This document shows positions 11,156 to 19,081 of a stretch of 64,000 nt of DNA, one piece after another. A model generated the notes under the pieces. The model worked only from the letters and a program-made list of their open reading frames with translations, did no database searches and had not been told where the DNA came from. Source of the DNA: Luoshenia tenuis (GTDB taxonomy: Bacteria > Bacillota > Clostridia > Christensenellales > GCA-900066905); assembly GCF_014384745.1 (NCBI RefSeq), contig NZ_JACRSO010000003.1, positions 186,001 through 250,000 on the forward strand. Reading direction: 5' to 3'. Made by a program: the position numbers and the translations under genes. Position 1 is the stretch's first letter. Each line of letters starts with the position of its first letter.

Positions 11156-11263
11156 ATTTCGTAGGGCCATGTGGGCCCGTAAGCTGCGATTATAGGCGCG
11201 AGCGCTGACTACCCGGGGGACGAGCCTTGCGCAATATAAAAATGTAAATATGGAGGGAAAATC

Positions 11264-12217
11264 ATGAGGTACAAACGCTTAGGAAAGACCGATATGAACG
11301 TATCCGTCGTCACCGTGGGTACGTGGGCCATTGGCGGCGCCGGCTGGGGCGATGTGGACCGCAACGAGTCCATCAAGGCGATCCGCGCGATGCTGGATAA
11401 CGGTGTAAACTTTATCGATACCGCGCCGGTATACGGCCGCGGCTATTCCGAGGAAGTGGTGGGCGATGCGATCAGCGGCTTAAAGCGCGACGATTTCTAC
11501 ATTGCCACCAAGGTGGGCCTGACCTGGCAGGGCGAGGACGATCCCATCGTGCGCAACAACGGCCGGGAGAACATCTTCCGCGAGATCGACCTTTCGCTCA
11601 AACGCTTAAAGACGGATTATGTGGACCTGTACATCGTCCACTGGCCGGACTTTAAGACTGACCCCGCCGAGACCATGGGCGCGCTGACCGATCTGGTCAA
11701 GGCCGGCAAGATCCGCAATATCGGCGTATCCAACTATGACGAGCAGATGATCCTGGACGCCGAGAAATACGGCGTGGTGGGCGCCATCCAGCCGCCGTAC
11801 TCCATGGTCAACCGCAGCGCTGAAAAGCTGATGAAATTCTGCAAAGAGCGGGATATCGGCACCATGACCTATGGCTCTTTGGGTGCGGGTATTTTGACCG
11901 GCGCCATCCGCGAGCTGCCCAATTGGGACCCGTCGGATACGCGGTTGAATTTCTATGATTACTTTAAGGAGCCCAAGTTCTCCAAGATCCAGCAGCTGCT
12001 CAAGGTGATGGATAAGATTGCCGAGGCGCACAACGCGCCGGTAGCGCAGGTCACCGTCAACTGGAGCACGCAAAACCCCATCGTGGATACGGCGCTGATG
12101 GGCGTGCGCAATCCCCGCGAGGCGGACGAGAACTGCGCCGCTACCGCCTGGGAACTCTCCGCCGAGGAGATCGATACCTTGAACAAGGCGATCGACCAAT
12201 ATCTGGGCGAAGCATAA
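11264..12217 (+). CDS. Aldo/keto reductase
   Basis: A 317-residue NAD(P)H-dependent (beta/alpha)8 oxidoreductase of the AKR superfamily, cytoplasmic. The catalytic tetrad is visible: D52 and Y57 (FIDTAPVYG), K83 (ATKVGL) and H126 (YIVHWPD). GVSNYDEQM and the C-terminal cofactor region (ALMGVRNPREADEN) are present. It most resembles bacterial AKRs acting on sugars or myo-inositol-like polyols, but the substrate cannot be fixed. GGAGGG lies 6 nt before the ATG. It is monocistronic, with its own promoter (11127) and a strong terminator (12240). Confidence 0.9.
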   Translation: MRYKRLGKTDMNVSVVTVGTWAIGGAGWGDVDRNESIKAIRAMLDNGVNFIDTAPVYGRGYSEEVVGDAISGLKRDDFYIATKVGLTWQGEDDPIVRNNGRENIFREIDLSLKRLKTDYVDLYIVHWPDFKTDPAETMGALTDLVKAGKIRNIGVSNYDEQMILDAEKYGVVGAIQPPYSMVNRSAEKLMKFCKERDIGTMTYGSLGAGILTGAIRELPNWDPSDTRLNFYDYFKEPKFSKIQQLLKVMDKIAEAHNAPVAQVTVNWSTQNPIVDTALMGVRNPREADENCAATAWELSAEEIDTLNKAIDQYLGEA

Positions 12218-12239
12218 TCCGGGTAACAGCAAAAATGAT

Positions 12240-12270
12240 AAAGGGCCCCGCATTTTGTGCGGGGCCCTTT
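12240..12270 (+). terminator. Intrinsic terminator after aldo/keto reductase
   Basis: A 13-bp perfect stem AAAGGGCCCCGCA / TGCGGGGCCCTTT with a 5-nt loop. Confidence 0.85.
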
Positions 12271-12462
12271 GCTATACAAAAAAATTATTGTGCCCGAACG
12301 GTTGGACAGTAACGGACAAATGGAATGAACGGGATAGCAATAGCGCTGTGGGACCGGGCAGCGTGCAAAATCTGCAAATTATACCTGGTTTAACCGCCCG
12401 ATTGGAATATAATAGGAAATAGAGGGGCGGGACAAAAGCCCCAGACGAAGGAGGGTCAATCG

Positions 12463-14391
12463 ATGCGGTGGAACCTGCTTTATCCGGCGGCGGAACAAAC
12501 GCTGGCCTTTGCGGCCGATGAACTCAAAGATTACCTGGAGCGGATGGCACCGGAGCTTGCGATAGCGCAAAACGGCGCGCAGGGGGAGGGCGTCCCTGTG
12601 CATTTGCGGGTGGGGGAGCCAGGAGAACTGGACATGCCCGAGGATGCTGACCCGGCACTGGACGACTGCTACAGCGTGGAGATCGGCCCGGAGGGTGGCC
12701 AGCTGGTGGGCAGCAACCCCAGAAGCGTGCTGCTGGCGGTATACGCATACCTTACCCGGCTGGGCTGCCGGTTCTTAAGGCCGGGAAGGCGCTATGAGCA
12801 TGTCCCTAAAGTGGAGGATGAGGCGCTGGCACAGGCCTTTCAAAAGGCGGCCAGCCTGCGGCACCGGGGCATTTGCATCGAAGGGGCGGACGCCATCGAA
12901 AACGTGCTCGATACCATCGACTGGTTACCTAAGGTGGGCTACAATAGTTTTTTTATCCAGTTCCGCATCCCCTATTTCTTTTTGGAGAACTGGTACCGGC
13001 ATACCGGCAACCCCTGCCTGGAAGCGGGCGAGTTTAATATGGCGCTGGCGCTGCACTATACGGACGAGATGATCGCCGCGATCAAGCGGCGCGGCCTGTT
13101 AGAGCACCGCGCGGGGCATGGCTGGACGGGAGAAGCCATCGGTTATCCGGGCCTGGGGTGGCAGCGCAGCGCCCAGCAGCCCCGAGAGGAAGTGCGTCCG
13201 CTGCTGGCGCAGGTGGATGGCAAACGCACGTTTTGGAATGGCATTCCGCTCAACACCAATCTGTGTTATTCTAATCCGGCGGTCATCGAGCGGGTGAGCG
13301 AGGAGATCGCCTGCTATGCCAGAGACAACCCGGACGTGGATTATCTGCACGTCTGGCTGGCGGATACCTATAACAATATCTGCGAGTGTGAGGCCTGCCA
13401 AAAGGAACATCCAACGGATCAATACATCCGCCTGCTCAACGCAGCGGATGAAAAGCTCCGGCGCATGGGGCTGCATACCCGCATTGTGTTTTTGCTTTAC
13501 CAGGAGCTTTTATGGCCGCCGCAAAAAGAGCGGTTTAACCACCCTGAACGTTTTATCCTGATGTTTGCTCCCATTACGCGCACCTTTAACGCCAGCTATC
13601 CGGCGATGGAAGGCCTGCCGCCCATCCCGGAATACCGGCGCAACCGCATCACCCTACCGACCAGCCTGCAGGAAAACCTGGCCTACTATGCCGCCTGGCG
13701 TAAGGTTTTTAGCGGGGATAGCTTTGTCTACGATTACCCGCTGACCCGCGCCCACTATGGCGACCTGGGCTATGTGGGCATCTCCCGCATCATCAGCGGG
13801 GATATCAAGCAGCTGGCGCCCATGGGGTTTGGAGGTTATATGAGCTGCCAGCAGATCCGCGCGGCCCTGCCCAATGCCCTGCCCAATTACGTGATGGGCC
13901 TGACGTTGATGGACACGGACCAGGCGTTTGAACCCCTGGCGCGGGACTACTTTGCCCATGCTTATGGGGAGCAGGGCGAGGCGGTCTACGCTTATCTAAG
14001 CGCGCTTTCCGCCCTGAGCGACTGCGATTATCTGATGGGCATCGGCCCGCGGGAAAACGCGCAGGTGCGGGAAAACATGGCGGCCTGCCTGAAAAAGATC
14101 GACGCCTTTGCTCCGGTGATCGAACGCAACGTGGCGTGTCAGACGGGGCTGCGGTTGGATTTTTGGCAGCACCTTAGCTACCATGCGGATTACGCACGGG
14201 CCCTGGCGCGCACGCTGATGGATCTGGCAGCCGGGGATACCCGGCAGATGGAAACGGACTGGGGAAAATGGCGGGAGCTGATCTGCAAAAACGAGATGGA
14301 CTATCAGGGCTGCCTGGATGTATACCGGGTCAGCGAGATCACCAGCAAATACACCGGCTTTCCCCGGGTGGAGAGCATTGACCTGTTTTAA
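12463..14391 (+). CDS. DUF4838 / GH163-like protein
   Basis: A 642-residue protein without a signal peptide. The N-terminal about 120 residues resemble the accessory domain of GH67/GH20-type enzymes (TLAFAADELKDYLERMAP; SNPRSVLLAVYAYLTRLGCR). A TIM-barrel-like body follows with HVWLADTYNNICECEACQ, a hallmark of DUF4838. Some DUF4838 proteins are endo-beta-N-acetylglucosaminidases (family GH163), so a glycosidase acting on N-glycan-like or glucuronic-acid sugars is plausible, but this protein looks intracellular and its activity is unknown. AAGGAGGG lies 7 nt before the ATG and a TATAAT lies about 50 bp upstream. It is flanked by terminators and stands alone. Confidence 0.7.
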   Translation: MRWNLLYPAAEQTLAFAADELKDYLERMAPELAIAQNGAQGEGVPVHLRVGEPGELDMPEDADPALDDCYSVEIGPEGGQLVGSNPRSVLLAVYAYLTRLGCRFLRPGRRYEHVPKVEDEALAQAFQKAASLRHRGICIEGADAIENVLDTIDWLPKVGYNSFFIQFRIPYFFLENWYRHTGNPCLEAGEFNMALALHYTDEMIAAIKRRGLLEHRAGHGWTGEAIGYPGLGWQRSAQQPREEVRPLLAQVDGKRTFWNGIPLNTNLCYSNPAVIERVSEEIACYARDNPDVDYLHVWLADTYNNICECEACQKEHPTDQYIRLLNAADEKLRRMGLHTRIVFLLYQELLWPPQKERFNHPERFILMFAPITRTFNASYPAMEGLPPIPEYRRNRITLPTSLQENLAYYAAWRKVFSGDSFVYDYPLTRAHYGDLGYVGISRIISGDIKQLAPMGFGGYMSCQQIRAALPNALPNYVMGLTLMDTDQAFEPLARDYFAHAYGEQGEAVYAYLSALSALSDCDYLMGIGPRENAQVRENMAACLKKIDAFAPVIERNVACQTGLRLDFWQHLSYHADYARALARTLMDLAAGDTRQMETDWGKWRELICKNEMDYQGCLDVYRVSEITSKYTGFPRVESIDLF

Positions 14392-14407
14392 GCAGCCATA
14401 AGGGAAT

Positions 14408-14445
14408 AAAAAACTCCGGCTCATATAAATGAACCGGAGTTTTTT
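14408..14445. terminator. Bidirectional terminator
   Basis: A 12-bp stem (AAAAAACTCCGG / CCGGAGTTTTTT) between the convergent GH163-like and LysR genes, with a T tract on each strand. Confidence 0.85.
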
Positions 14446-14449
14446 GGGT

Positions 14450-15370
14450 TTACCCCTGCAAGGCGTTAATCGGCAGAGGCGGCAGATTTTGCTCGGCGCA
14501 GATCTGGTCGCATTGGGCAAAAAACAGGCGCAAAGTGGGGGAGATAAACTTGTTTTTATGATAGACCAGGCTAAAAAAGCGAGTGAGGCGAACATCCTGT
14601 AAGGGGAGCTGCACCAAAAGCCCGCTGTCCAGCTCTCCCTGCACCAGACGGCGGGAGATCACGGTCATCCCCTGACCGGCCAGCAGGGCGCTTTTGATGG
14701 ACTCGGGGCTATGGCAGACCCATTTGGCCTCAATGGAGACGCCGTTTTCGGCCAAAGCCTGCATAAATAACGCCCGCGTGCCGCTGCCGTCCTCCCGGAG
14801 GATAAAGGGCTGATCCTGTAAATCGCACAAATGAAGGTGACTGCGCTGGACCAGCGGATGCCCGGGAGGACAGACCAGGATCAGCTCGTCCCGGAAGAGG
14901 GGATGCACCTGAAGATCACGGCTTTTGACCTGCCCCTCGACGATGGCCAGGTCCAGCTCGCTTTTCAGCAGCCGGGCCTCGATCTCGCGGGTATTGTCGA
15001 TATACAACTGGCAGCGTGCTGCGGGATGTTCCCCTTCGAAACGGGATACGATGCCGGACAGCACACAGGCGCCCACCGTCATCGTCGCGCCGATCATCAG
15101 CCTGGGCGCCTGGGAGGTTTGCTTGATGTCTGCCTCCATATCGTCAAATTGGGCGACGATGTGGCGCGCGTATCCTAAAAGGCGGGTGCCTGCGGGGGTG
15201 ATATAGAGCTTTTTGGAGAGCCGCTCAAAAAGCTTACAGCCATAGTGCTGCTCCAGCTCGCCGATCGCCTGGCTGACGGTGGGCTGGGCGAGATACAGAT
15301 GCTTTGCGGCCAGGCTCATCTTGCCCGCATCGGCCACGGCGATAAAGATGCGAAGGTGGCGAATAGTCAT
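14450..15370 (-). CDS. LysR-family transcriptional regulator
   Basis: A 306-residue LysR regulator. The N-terminal winged helix (residues 1-60) reads MTIRHLRIFIAVADAGKMS ... QPTVSQAIGELEQHYG, followed by a two-lobed effector domain (about 90-295). It is transcribed away from the sulfite-reductase-like/ABC cluster, and the divergent gap holds a palindrome touching both -35 elements, so it very likely controls that cluster and itself. The effector is unknown; sulfur- or nitrogen-linked LysR proteins such as CysL are the natural comparison, by context only. AAGGAG lies 7 nt before the ATG. Confidence 0.92.
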   Translation of the reverse strand: MTIRHLRIFIAVADAGKMSLAAKHLYLAQPTVSQAIGELEQHYGCKLFERLSKKLYITPAGTRLLGYARHIVAQFDDMEADIKQTSQAPRLMIGATMTVGACVLSGIVSRFEGEHPAARCQLYIDNTREIEARLLKSELDLAIVEGQVKSRDLQVHPLFRDELILVCPPGHPLVQRSHLHLCDLQDQPFILREDGSGTRALFMQALAENGVSIEAKWVCHSPESIKSALLAGQGMTVISRRLVQGELDSGLLVQLPLQDVRLTRFFSLVYHKNKFISPTLRLFFAQCDQICAEQNLPPLPINALQG

Positions 15371-15386
15371 CTTGCTTCTCCTTACT

Positions 15387-15414
15387 ATTGTAAATATCTA
15401 TCGATCTGATTCAA
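15387..15414 (-). promoter_or_regulatory. Promoter for the lysR gene
   Basis: TTGAAT, 16 nt, TACAAT, reading leftward; the -35 touches the palindrome at 15414-15426. Confidence 0.55.
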
Positions 15415-15426
15415 TAATACTATTAT
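15414..15426. promoter_or_regulatory. Palindrome, likely LysR operator
   Basis: ATAATA-C-TATTAT is a perfect 13-bp inverted repeat of the T-N11-A type bound by LysR proteins. It overlaps the end of the leftward -35 and the start of the rightward -35. Confidence 0.6.
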
Positions 15427-15452
15427 CATCTATAGAAGGCAAATGATATAAT
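15423..15452 (+). promoter_or_regulatory. Promoter for the sulfite-reductase-like / ABC operon
   Basis: A weak -35 TTATCA, 18 nt, and a perfect -10 TATAAT. A poor -35 next to an operator fits LysR activation. Confidence 0.55.
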
Positions 15453-15505
15453 AGTGAAGAGGCGGCCGTGTGGGGGCCGCCCTAATGAGGAGGAGGGGTT
15501 CTAAA

Positions 15506-16432
15506 ATGGAAATTAGCGCAGAACAACGCAAAAAGGTCAAGGGCGAGGGCTTTTTATCCAATAACGACGGCGTGCATTTTTCCGCCCGCATCATTACGGA
15601 GAACGGCGTACTGAATGCCAAACAGTTAAGAAACATCAGCGAGGTGGCCGACAAGTACGGCAACGGCGATATCGCCTTTACTGCGCGGCTGACGCTGGAG
15701 GTCCCCGGCATTAATTTTGAGGACATCGAGGCTGTGAAGGAATATGTAGCCCGCGAGGGGATGGAGACCGGCGGCACTGGGGCAAAGGTGCGCCCGGTAG
15801 TGGCCTGCAAGGGGACGGTGTGCACCTTTGGTCTGATCGATACCCAGGCCCTGGCCAAGGAGATCCACCGCCGCTTTTATAAGGGCTACCGCGCCGTGGC
15901 GCTGCCGCACAAGTTTAAGATCGCCGTGGGCGGCTGCCCCAATAACTGCGTCAAGCCCGAACTGAATGACCTGGGCATCGTAGGGCAACGGGTGCCGGTG
16001 CTGGATGTGGAGGCCTGCCGGGGATGCGGCAAGTGCAGCATCGTACAGACCTGCCCGGTGGGTGCCGCCAAGGTGACTGAAGGCAAACTGGTGATCGATC
16101 CTGCGGTATGCAATAACTGCGGCCGCTGTGCGCAGGTTTGCTACTTTAAGGCGCTGGCGCACCAGGAGGCGGGCTATAAGGTCTATGTGGGCGGCCGCTG
16201 GGGCAAGGATATCCGCCACGGCACCGCGCTTAAGACCATCTTTACCAGCAAGGAAGAGGTGCTGGATGTGATCGAAAAGGCCATCCTGCTGTTTAAAGAA
16301 CAGGGCCGGGCGGGCGAGCGGTTTGCTACGCTGGTGGAACGCCTGGGCATGGAACAGGTGGAGCAGATGCTGCTGGCGGATGACCTGCTGCAGCGCAAAG
16401 AGGAGATTTTGGGAGGTTCGGACGCGTGCTGA
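15506..16432 (+). CDS. Sulfite/nitrite-reductase-like [4Fe-4S] protein with two ferredoxin motifs (AsrC / Dsr-like)
   Basis: A 308-residue protein. The N-terminal part (about 1-85) is a NIR/SIR ferredoxin-like half domain. CKGTVC (C-x4-C) and GGCPNNC (C-x3-C) form the cluster-binding pair of siroheme reductases, and CRGCGKCSIVQTCPVGA and CNNCGRCAQVC add two 4Fe-4S clusters. This is the architecture of anaerobic sulfite reductase subunit C and small Dsr-like proteins. The first motif is one residue shorter than the usual C-x5-C, so siroheme binding and substrate (sulfite, nitrite or another) are uncertain. No asrA or asrB is nearby. I chose the ATG at 15506 because GGAGGAGGGG lies ahead of it. 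The next gene, an ABC binding protein, overlaps its end by 7 nt. Confidence 0.85.
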   Translation: MEISAEQRKKVKGEGFLSNNDGVHFSARIITENGVLNAKQLRNISEVADKYGNGDIAFTARLTLEVPGINFEDIEAVKEYVAREGMETGGTGAKVRPVVACKGTVCTFGLIDTQALAKEIHRRFYKGYRAVALPHKFKIAVGGCPNNCVKPELNDLGIVGQRVPVLDVEACRGCGKCSIVQTCPVGAAKVTEGKLVIDPAVCNNCGRCAQVCYFKALAHQEAGYKVYVGGRWGKDIRHGTALKTIFTSKEEVLDVIEKAILLFKEQGRAGERFATLVERLGMEQVEQMLLADDLLQRKEEILGGSDAC

Positions 16433-17412
16433 AAAAAACTGGCGTGATCGCCGCAAGCCTGCTGTTGTGCGCGGCGCTGCTAGGCTCCGCCTGCGCCGGG
16501 CCCCAGGCGGCTTTAGAGGCGACGCCAACGCCTCTGGCGACGCAGACCCCGGCCCCAGCGCAGACCTATACCTTTCAGGATGCTTTGGGCCATGAGGTGA
16601 CCGTGGCGTATGGCCCAGAGCGGGTGGTCGCCCTGATGGGCTCTTATGCCGAGACCTGGCTGTTGGCTGGGGGAAAACTGGTGGGGACCACGGAGGATGC
16701 CATCAGCGAGCGCGATCTGGAACTGGATGCGGATACCAAGGTGATCGGCCAGGTCAAAACGCCGGATGTGGAGAAGGTGCTGGAACTGGATCCGGATTTT
16801 GTCATCCTCTCTCCGGACATCGAAGGGCACCTGAAGTTGGATGAACTGCTGGGCAAGGCCGGCGTGTCGCATGCCTACTTTAAGGTGGAGGAGTTTGAAG
16901 AATACCTGGCCATGCTCAAGATCTGCACGGAGCTGACCGGCCGGGAGGACCTGTATGTGCAAAACGGCACGGCCATCGCCGAGCAGATCGATAATGTCAA
17001 GATGCAGGCAGCACTTTCTTCCTACCGACCCAGCGTGCTGTTTGTGCGGGCGCTGAGCACGAAAGCTAAAGCCAAGGCCAAGGATAATTTCGTATGCACC
17101 ATGCTAGACGAGCTGGGGTGCGACAATATCGCCGCCCGGCACGATTCCCTGTTGGAGGACCTGAGCATGGAGGAGATCATCACAGAGGACCCGGACTTTA
17201 TCTTTGTGGTGACCATGGGCGAAGAGCAGGCCGCGCTGGATGCGCTCAAAGCGGGTATCCAATCCAACCCGGCGTGGAACAACCTTTCGGCGGTAAAAAA
17301 CGGAAAGTATATCATTCTGGATAAAGACCTGTTCCACTATAAACCGAACGCCAGATGGGGGGAGAGCTATGAAACCCTTGCAAAATATCTGTACCCCCAG
17401 CTCTTCCAATAG
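16426..17412 (+). CDS. ABC transporter substrate-binding lipoprotein (iron-chelate / cobalamin / heme type)
   Basis: A 328-residue extracytoplasmic binding protein of the FecB/BtuF class. A signal peptide of about 22 residues ends in LLGSAC with the lipidated Cys at 23, then a Thr/Pro/Ala-rich linker (about 24-47) and the two-lobed domain (GHEVTVAYGPERVVALMGS; VEKVLELDPDFVILSPD; LKAGIQSNPAWNNLSAVKNG). The start is GTG at 16426, with GGGAGG 9 nt upstream, overlapping the previous gene. It delivers the ligand to the FecCD permease and ATPase encoded next. The ligand is not determinable; iron-siderophore, heme and corrinoid are the family options. Confidence 0.9.
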   Translation: MLKKTGVIAASLLLCAALLGSACAGPQAALEATPTPLATQTPAPAQTYTFQDALGHEVTVAYGPERVVALMGSYAETWLLAGGKLVGTTEDAISERDLELDADTKVIGQVKTPDVEKVLELDPDFVILSPDIEGHLKLDELLGKAGVSHAYFKVEEFEEYLAMLKICTELTGREDLYVQNGTAIAEQIDNVKMQAALSSYRPSVLFVRALSTKAKAKAKDNFVCTMLDELGCDNIAARHDSLLEDLSMEEIITEDPDFIFVVTMGEEQAALDALKAGIQSNPAWNNLSAVKNGKYIILDKDLFHYKPNARWGESYETLAKYLYPQLFQ

Positions 17413-18202
17413 GGCGGGACGCAAATTCCTCGTATTGGGGCTGACTGCAGGTGCGCTTTTGATATTAGCGGTACTGAGTTTTTGCCTGGGTTCTTCGGGC
17501 CTGAGCCCGGAGCAGCTGTGGCGGGCGCTCATCCAGGGCGATGCGGGGGATAAGGCCTACCAAATACTGATGTATGTGCGCCTGCCCCGCACGCTGGGCG
17601 CGGTGCTGGCAGGCGGTGCGCTGGCCGTTTCCGGCGCGCTGCTGCAGGCGGTGCTGGGCAACCCGCTGGCCAGCCCGAACGTGATCGGCGTCAATTCAGG
17701 CGCCGGGCTTTTTACCATGGCTGCGGCGGCGTTTTTTCCAGGGGCCATCGCGTTGGGGCCGGTGTTTGCCTTTATAGGGGCGTTGGTGGCGGCGCTGGCG
17801 GTATATGCCATCGCCACGCGCACGGGCGCATCCCGGCGCACCATCGTGCTGGCGGGCATGGCGGTATCCAGCTTCCTGGGCGCGTTTACGGACATTATCC
17901 TCACCCTGTTCCCGGAAACGCAGATGAACCGCATCGCCTTTATGATCGGCGGATTTTCAGGGCTGAATATGAGCAGCCTGAGCCTGGTGGGGATATTGAT
18001 CCCCATTGGGATCGCGCTGGCCATTGCTTTGGGGTACGAGCTGAACGTGCTCTCTTTGGGAGAAGAAGTCGCCGGCTCGCTGGGGCTGCGGGCGGGCGTC
18101 TACCGTACCGTTTATCTGGCGGTGGGCATCATTATGTCTATTCTGGGCGGCCCGTTCTTTGTCTATCTGCTCTTCCGGCGTAAAGGGGGGATGAGGATAT
18201 GA
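17369..18202 (+). CDS. FecCD-family ABC permease with internal deletion
   Basis: A 277-residue membrane permease of the FecCD/BtuC family, whose members usually have 320-350 residues. The first about 240 residues follow the family closely (VRLPRTLGAVLAGGALAVSGALLQ; NPLASPNVIGVNSGA; LGEEVAGSLGL). After VYRTVYLA the sequence jumps to VGIIMSILGGPFFVYLL, which is the extreme C-terminal motif of the family. The stretch normally between them, about 65-70 residues with the GxIGFVGLIVPHI coupling segment that contacts the ATPase, is absent. The frame is intact, so this is an in-frame deletion near 18112-18130 (or an assembly collapse). The gene overlaps the binding protein by 44 nt, with GGGGGAG before its ATG, and the ATPase by 4 nt. 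Function as an importer is doubtful. Confidence 0.85.
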   Translation: MKPLQNICTPSSSNRAGRKFLVLGLTAGALLILAVLSFCLGSSGLSPEQLWRALIQGDAGDKAYQILMYVRLPRTLGAVLAGGALAVSGALLQAVLGNPLASPNVIGVNSGAGLFTMAAAAFFPGAIALGPVFAFIGALVAALAVYAIATRTGASRRTIVLAGMAVSSFLGAFTDIILTLFPETQMNRIAFMIGGFSGLNMSSLSLVGILIPIGIALAIALGYELNVLSLGEEVAGSLGLRAGVYRTVYLAVGIIMSILGGPFFVYLLFRRKGGMRI

Positions 18203-18960
18203 TCGAGCTTGGCCATATCCATGCGGGATACGAGGGCAGGCCCGTGCTGGAGGACGTTACCCTGCGGGCGGACGGCGGCGTGACCTGCATTATCGGGCCC
18301 AACGGCTGCGGAAAATCCACGCTGCTAAAGGTAGCCGCCCGGCTCAAAAAGCCGGAGACGGGCAGCCTGCGCTTAAACGGCAGGCCCTATAGCGATTTTT
18401 CGCCCCGGGAATTTGCGCGCCAGCTCTCCTTTTTGCCGCAGATACGGGATACCGCCGCGGCAACGGTTTACCAGATGGTGATGCATGGACGCTTCCCCTA
18501 TCTAGGCTTTCCCCGCCGCCCCGGCAAGGGGGACCGCCAGATCGCCTGGCAGGCCATGGTAGACACCGGGGTGGAGGCCATGGCGGATAAGCCGCTGGCG
18601 GCCCTGTCGGGCGGAGAGCGGCAAAAGGTTTATCTGGCCATGATGCTGGCACAGGATACCCCCGTGGTCTTGCTGGACGAACCGGCCACATATCTGGATA
18701 TCCGCCATCAGCTGGAGATCTTGAACTTGATGGGGAACATGCGCCAGCGGGGGAAGACCGTGCTGGCGGTGATGCACGACCTGAATCAGGCCCTCGAGAT
18801 CGCCGACCGGGTCTGCCTGATGGATGCGGGCCGCATTGTGGCGCTGGATGCACCCAAAGCGGTGATCAAGAGCGGCGAGATCGACCGGGTATTCGGCGTG
18901 CGCACGCGGCGCATGGCCGATGAAGCGGGCCGGGAGTATTACCGGTTCGTAAAAGAATAG
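18199..18960 (+). CDS. ABC transporter ATP-binding protein (FecE/BtuD type)
   Basis: A 253-residue ATPase that powers the adjacent FecCD importer. Walker A GPNGCGKST (about 36-44), Q loop LSFLPQ, signature LSGGERQ, Walker B VVLLDEPATYLD and the switch His in AVMHD are all present. It overlaps the permease stop by ATGA, so translation is coupled. Intact itself, although its partner permease lacks the segment that normally docks with it. Last gene of the operon; a terminator follows at 18965. Confidence 0.93.
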   Translation: MIELGHIHAGYEGRPVLEDVTLRADGGVTCIIGPNGCGKSTLLKVAARLKKPETGSLRLNGRPYSDFSPREFARQLSFLPQIRDTAAATVYQMVMHGRFPYLGFPRRPGKGDRQIAWQAMVDTGVEAMADKPLAALSGGERQKVYLAMMLAQDTPVVLLDEPATYLDIRHQLEILNLMGNMRQRGKTVLAVMHDLNQALEIADRVCLMDAGRIVALDAPKAVIKSGEIDRVFGVRTRRMADEAGREYYRFVKE

Positions 18961-18964
18961 AAAG

Positions 18965-18996
18965 AGCCTTTGCCGGTGATTTGGCAAAGGCTTTTT
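18965..18996 (+). terminator. Terminator of the ABC importer operon
   Basis: A stem AGCCTTTGCC / GGCAAAGGCT followed by a T run, 5 bp after the ATPase stop codon. Confidence 0.85.
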
Positions 18997-19038
18997 AGGA
19001 TAAAAAGCGACAGGCCGTTTAGGACTTGACGCAAACCA

Positions 19039-19066
19039 AAAGGGATGCTGCGCGCAGCATCCCTTT
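19039..19066 (-). terminator. Terminator after dnaB
   Basis: A perfect 28-bp palindrome (AAAGGGATGCTGCG and its complement) just beyond the dnaB stop; it can fold on either strand. Confidence 0.75.
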
Positions 19067-19081
19067 CCTTTAAATTTTTTG

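Larger units (their letters stand above)
10715..11263. other. Divergent intergenic region, no gene supported
   Basis: This 549-bp stretch separates glgB (leftward) from the aldo/keto reductase (rightward). It carries a promoter for each side (10840-10868 and 11127-11155). The central 10930-11120 part has no convincing frame, and a 79-codon frame at 10956 lacks a ribosome site and family resemblance. Just downstream of the right-hand promoter is a short GC-rich inverted repeat (GGGCC ATGTG GGCCC, about 11162-11177). I see nothing else. Confidence 0.6.

Noticed and set aside
10956..11195. 79-codon frame between glgB and the aldo/keto reductase
   Set aside because: No ribosome site and it runs through the reductase promoter.
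15626..16528. 300-codon minus-strand frame opposite the reductase-like gene
   Set aside because: Shadow frame; composition is unlike a protein family and the plus-strand gene has clear Cys motifs.
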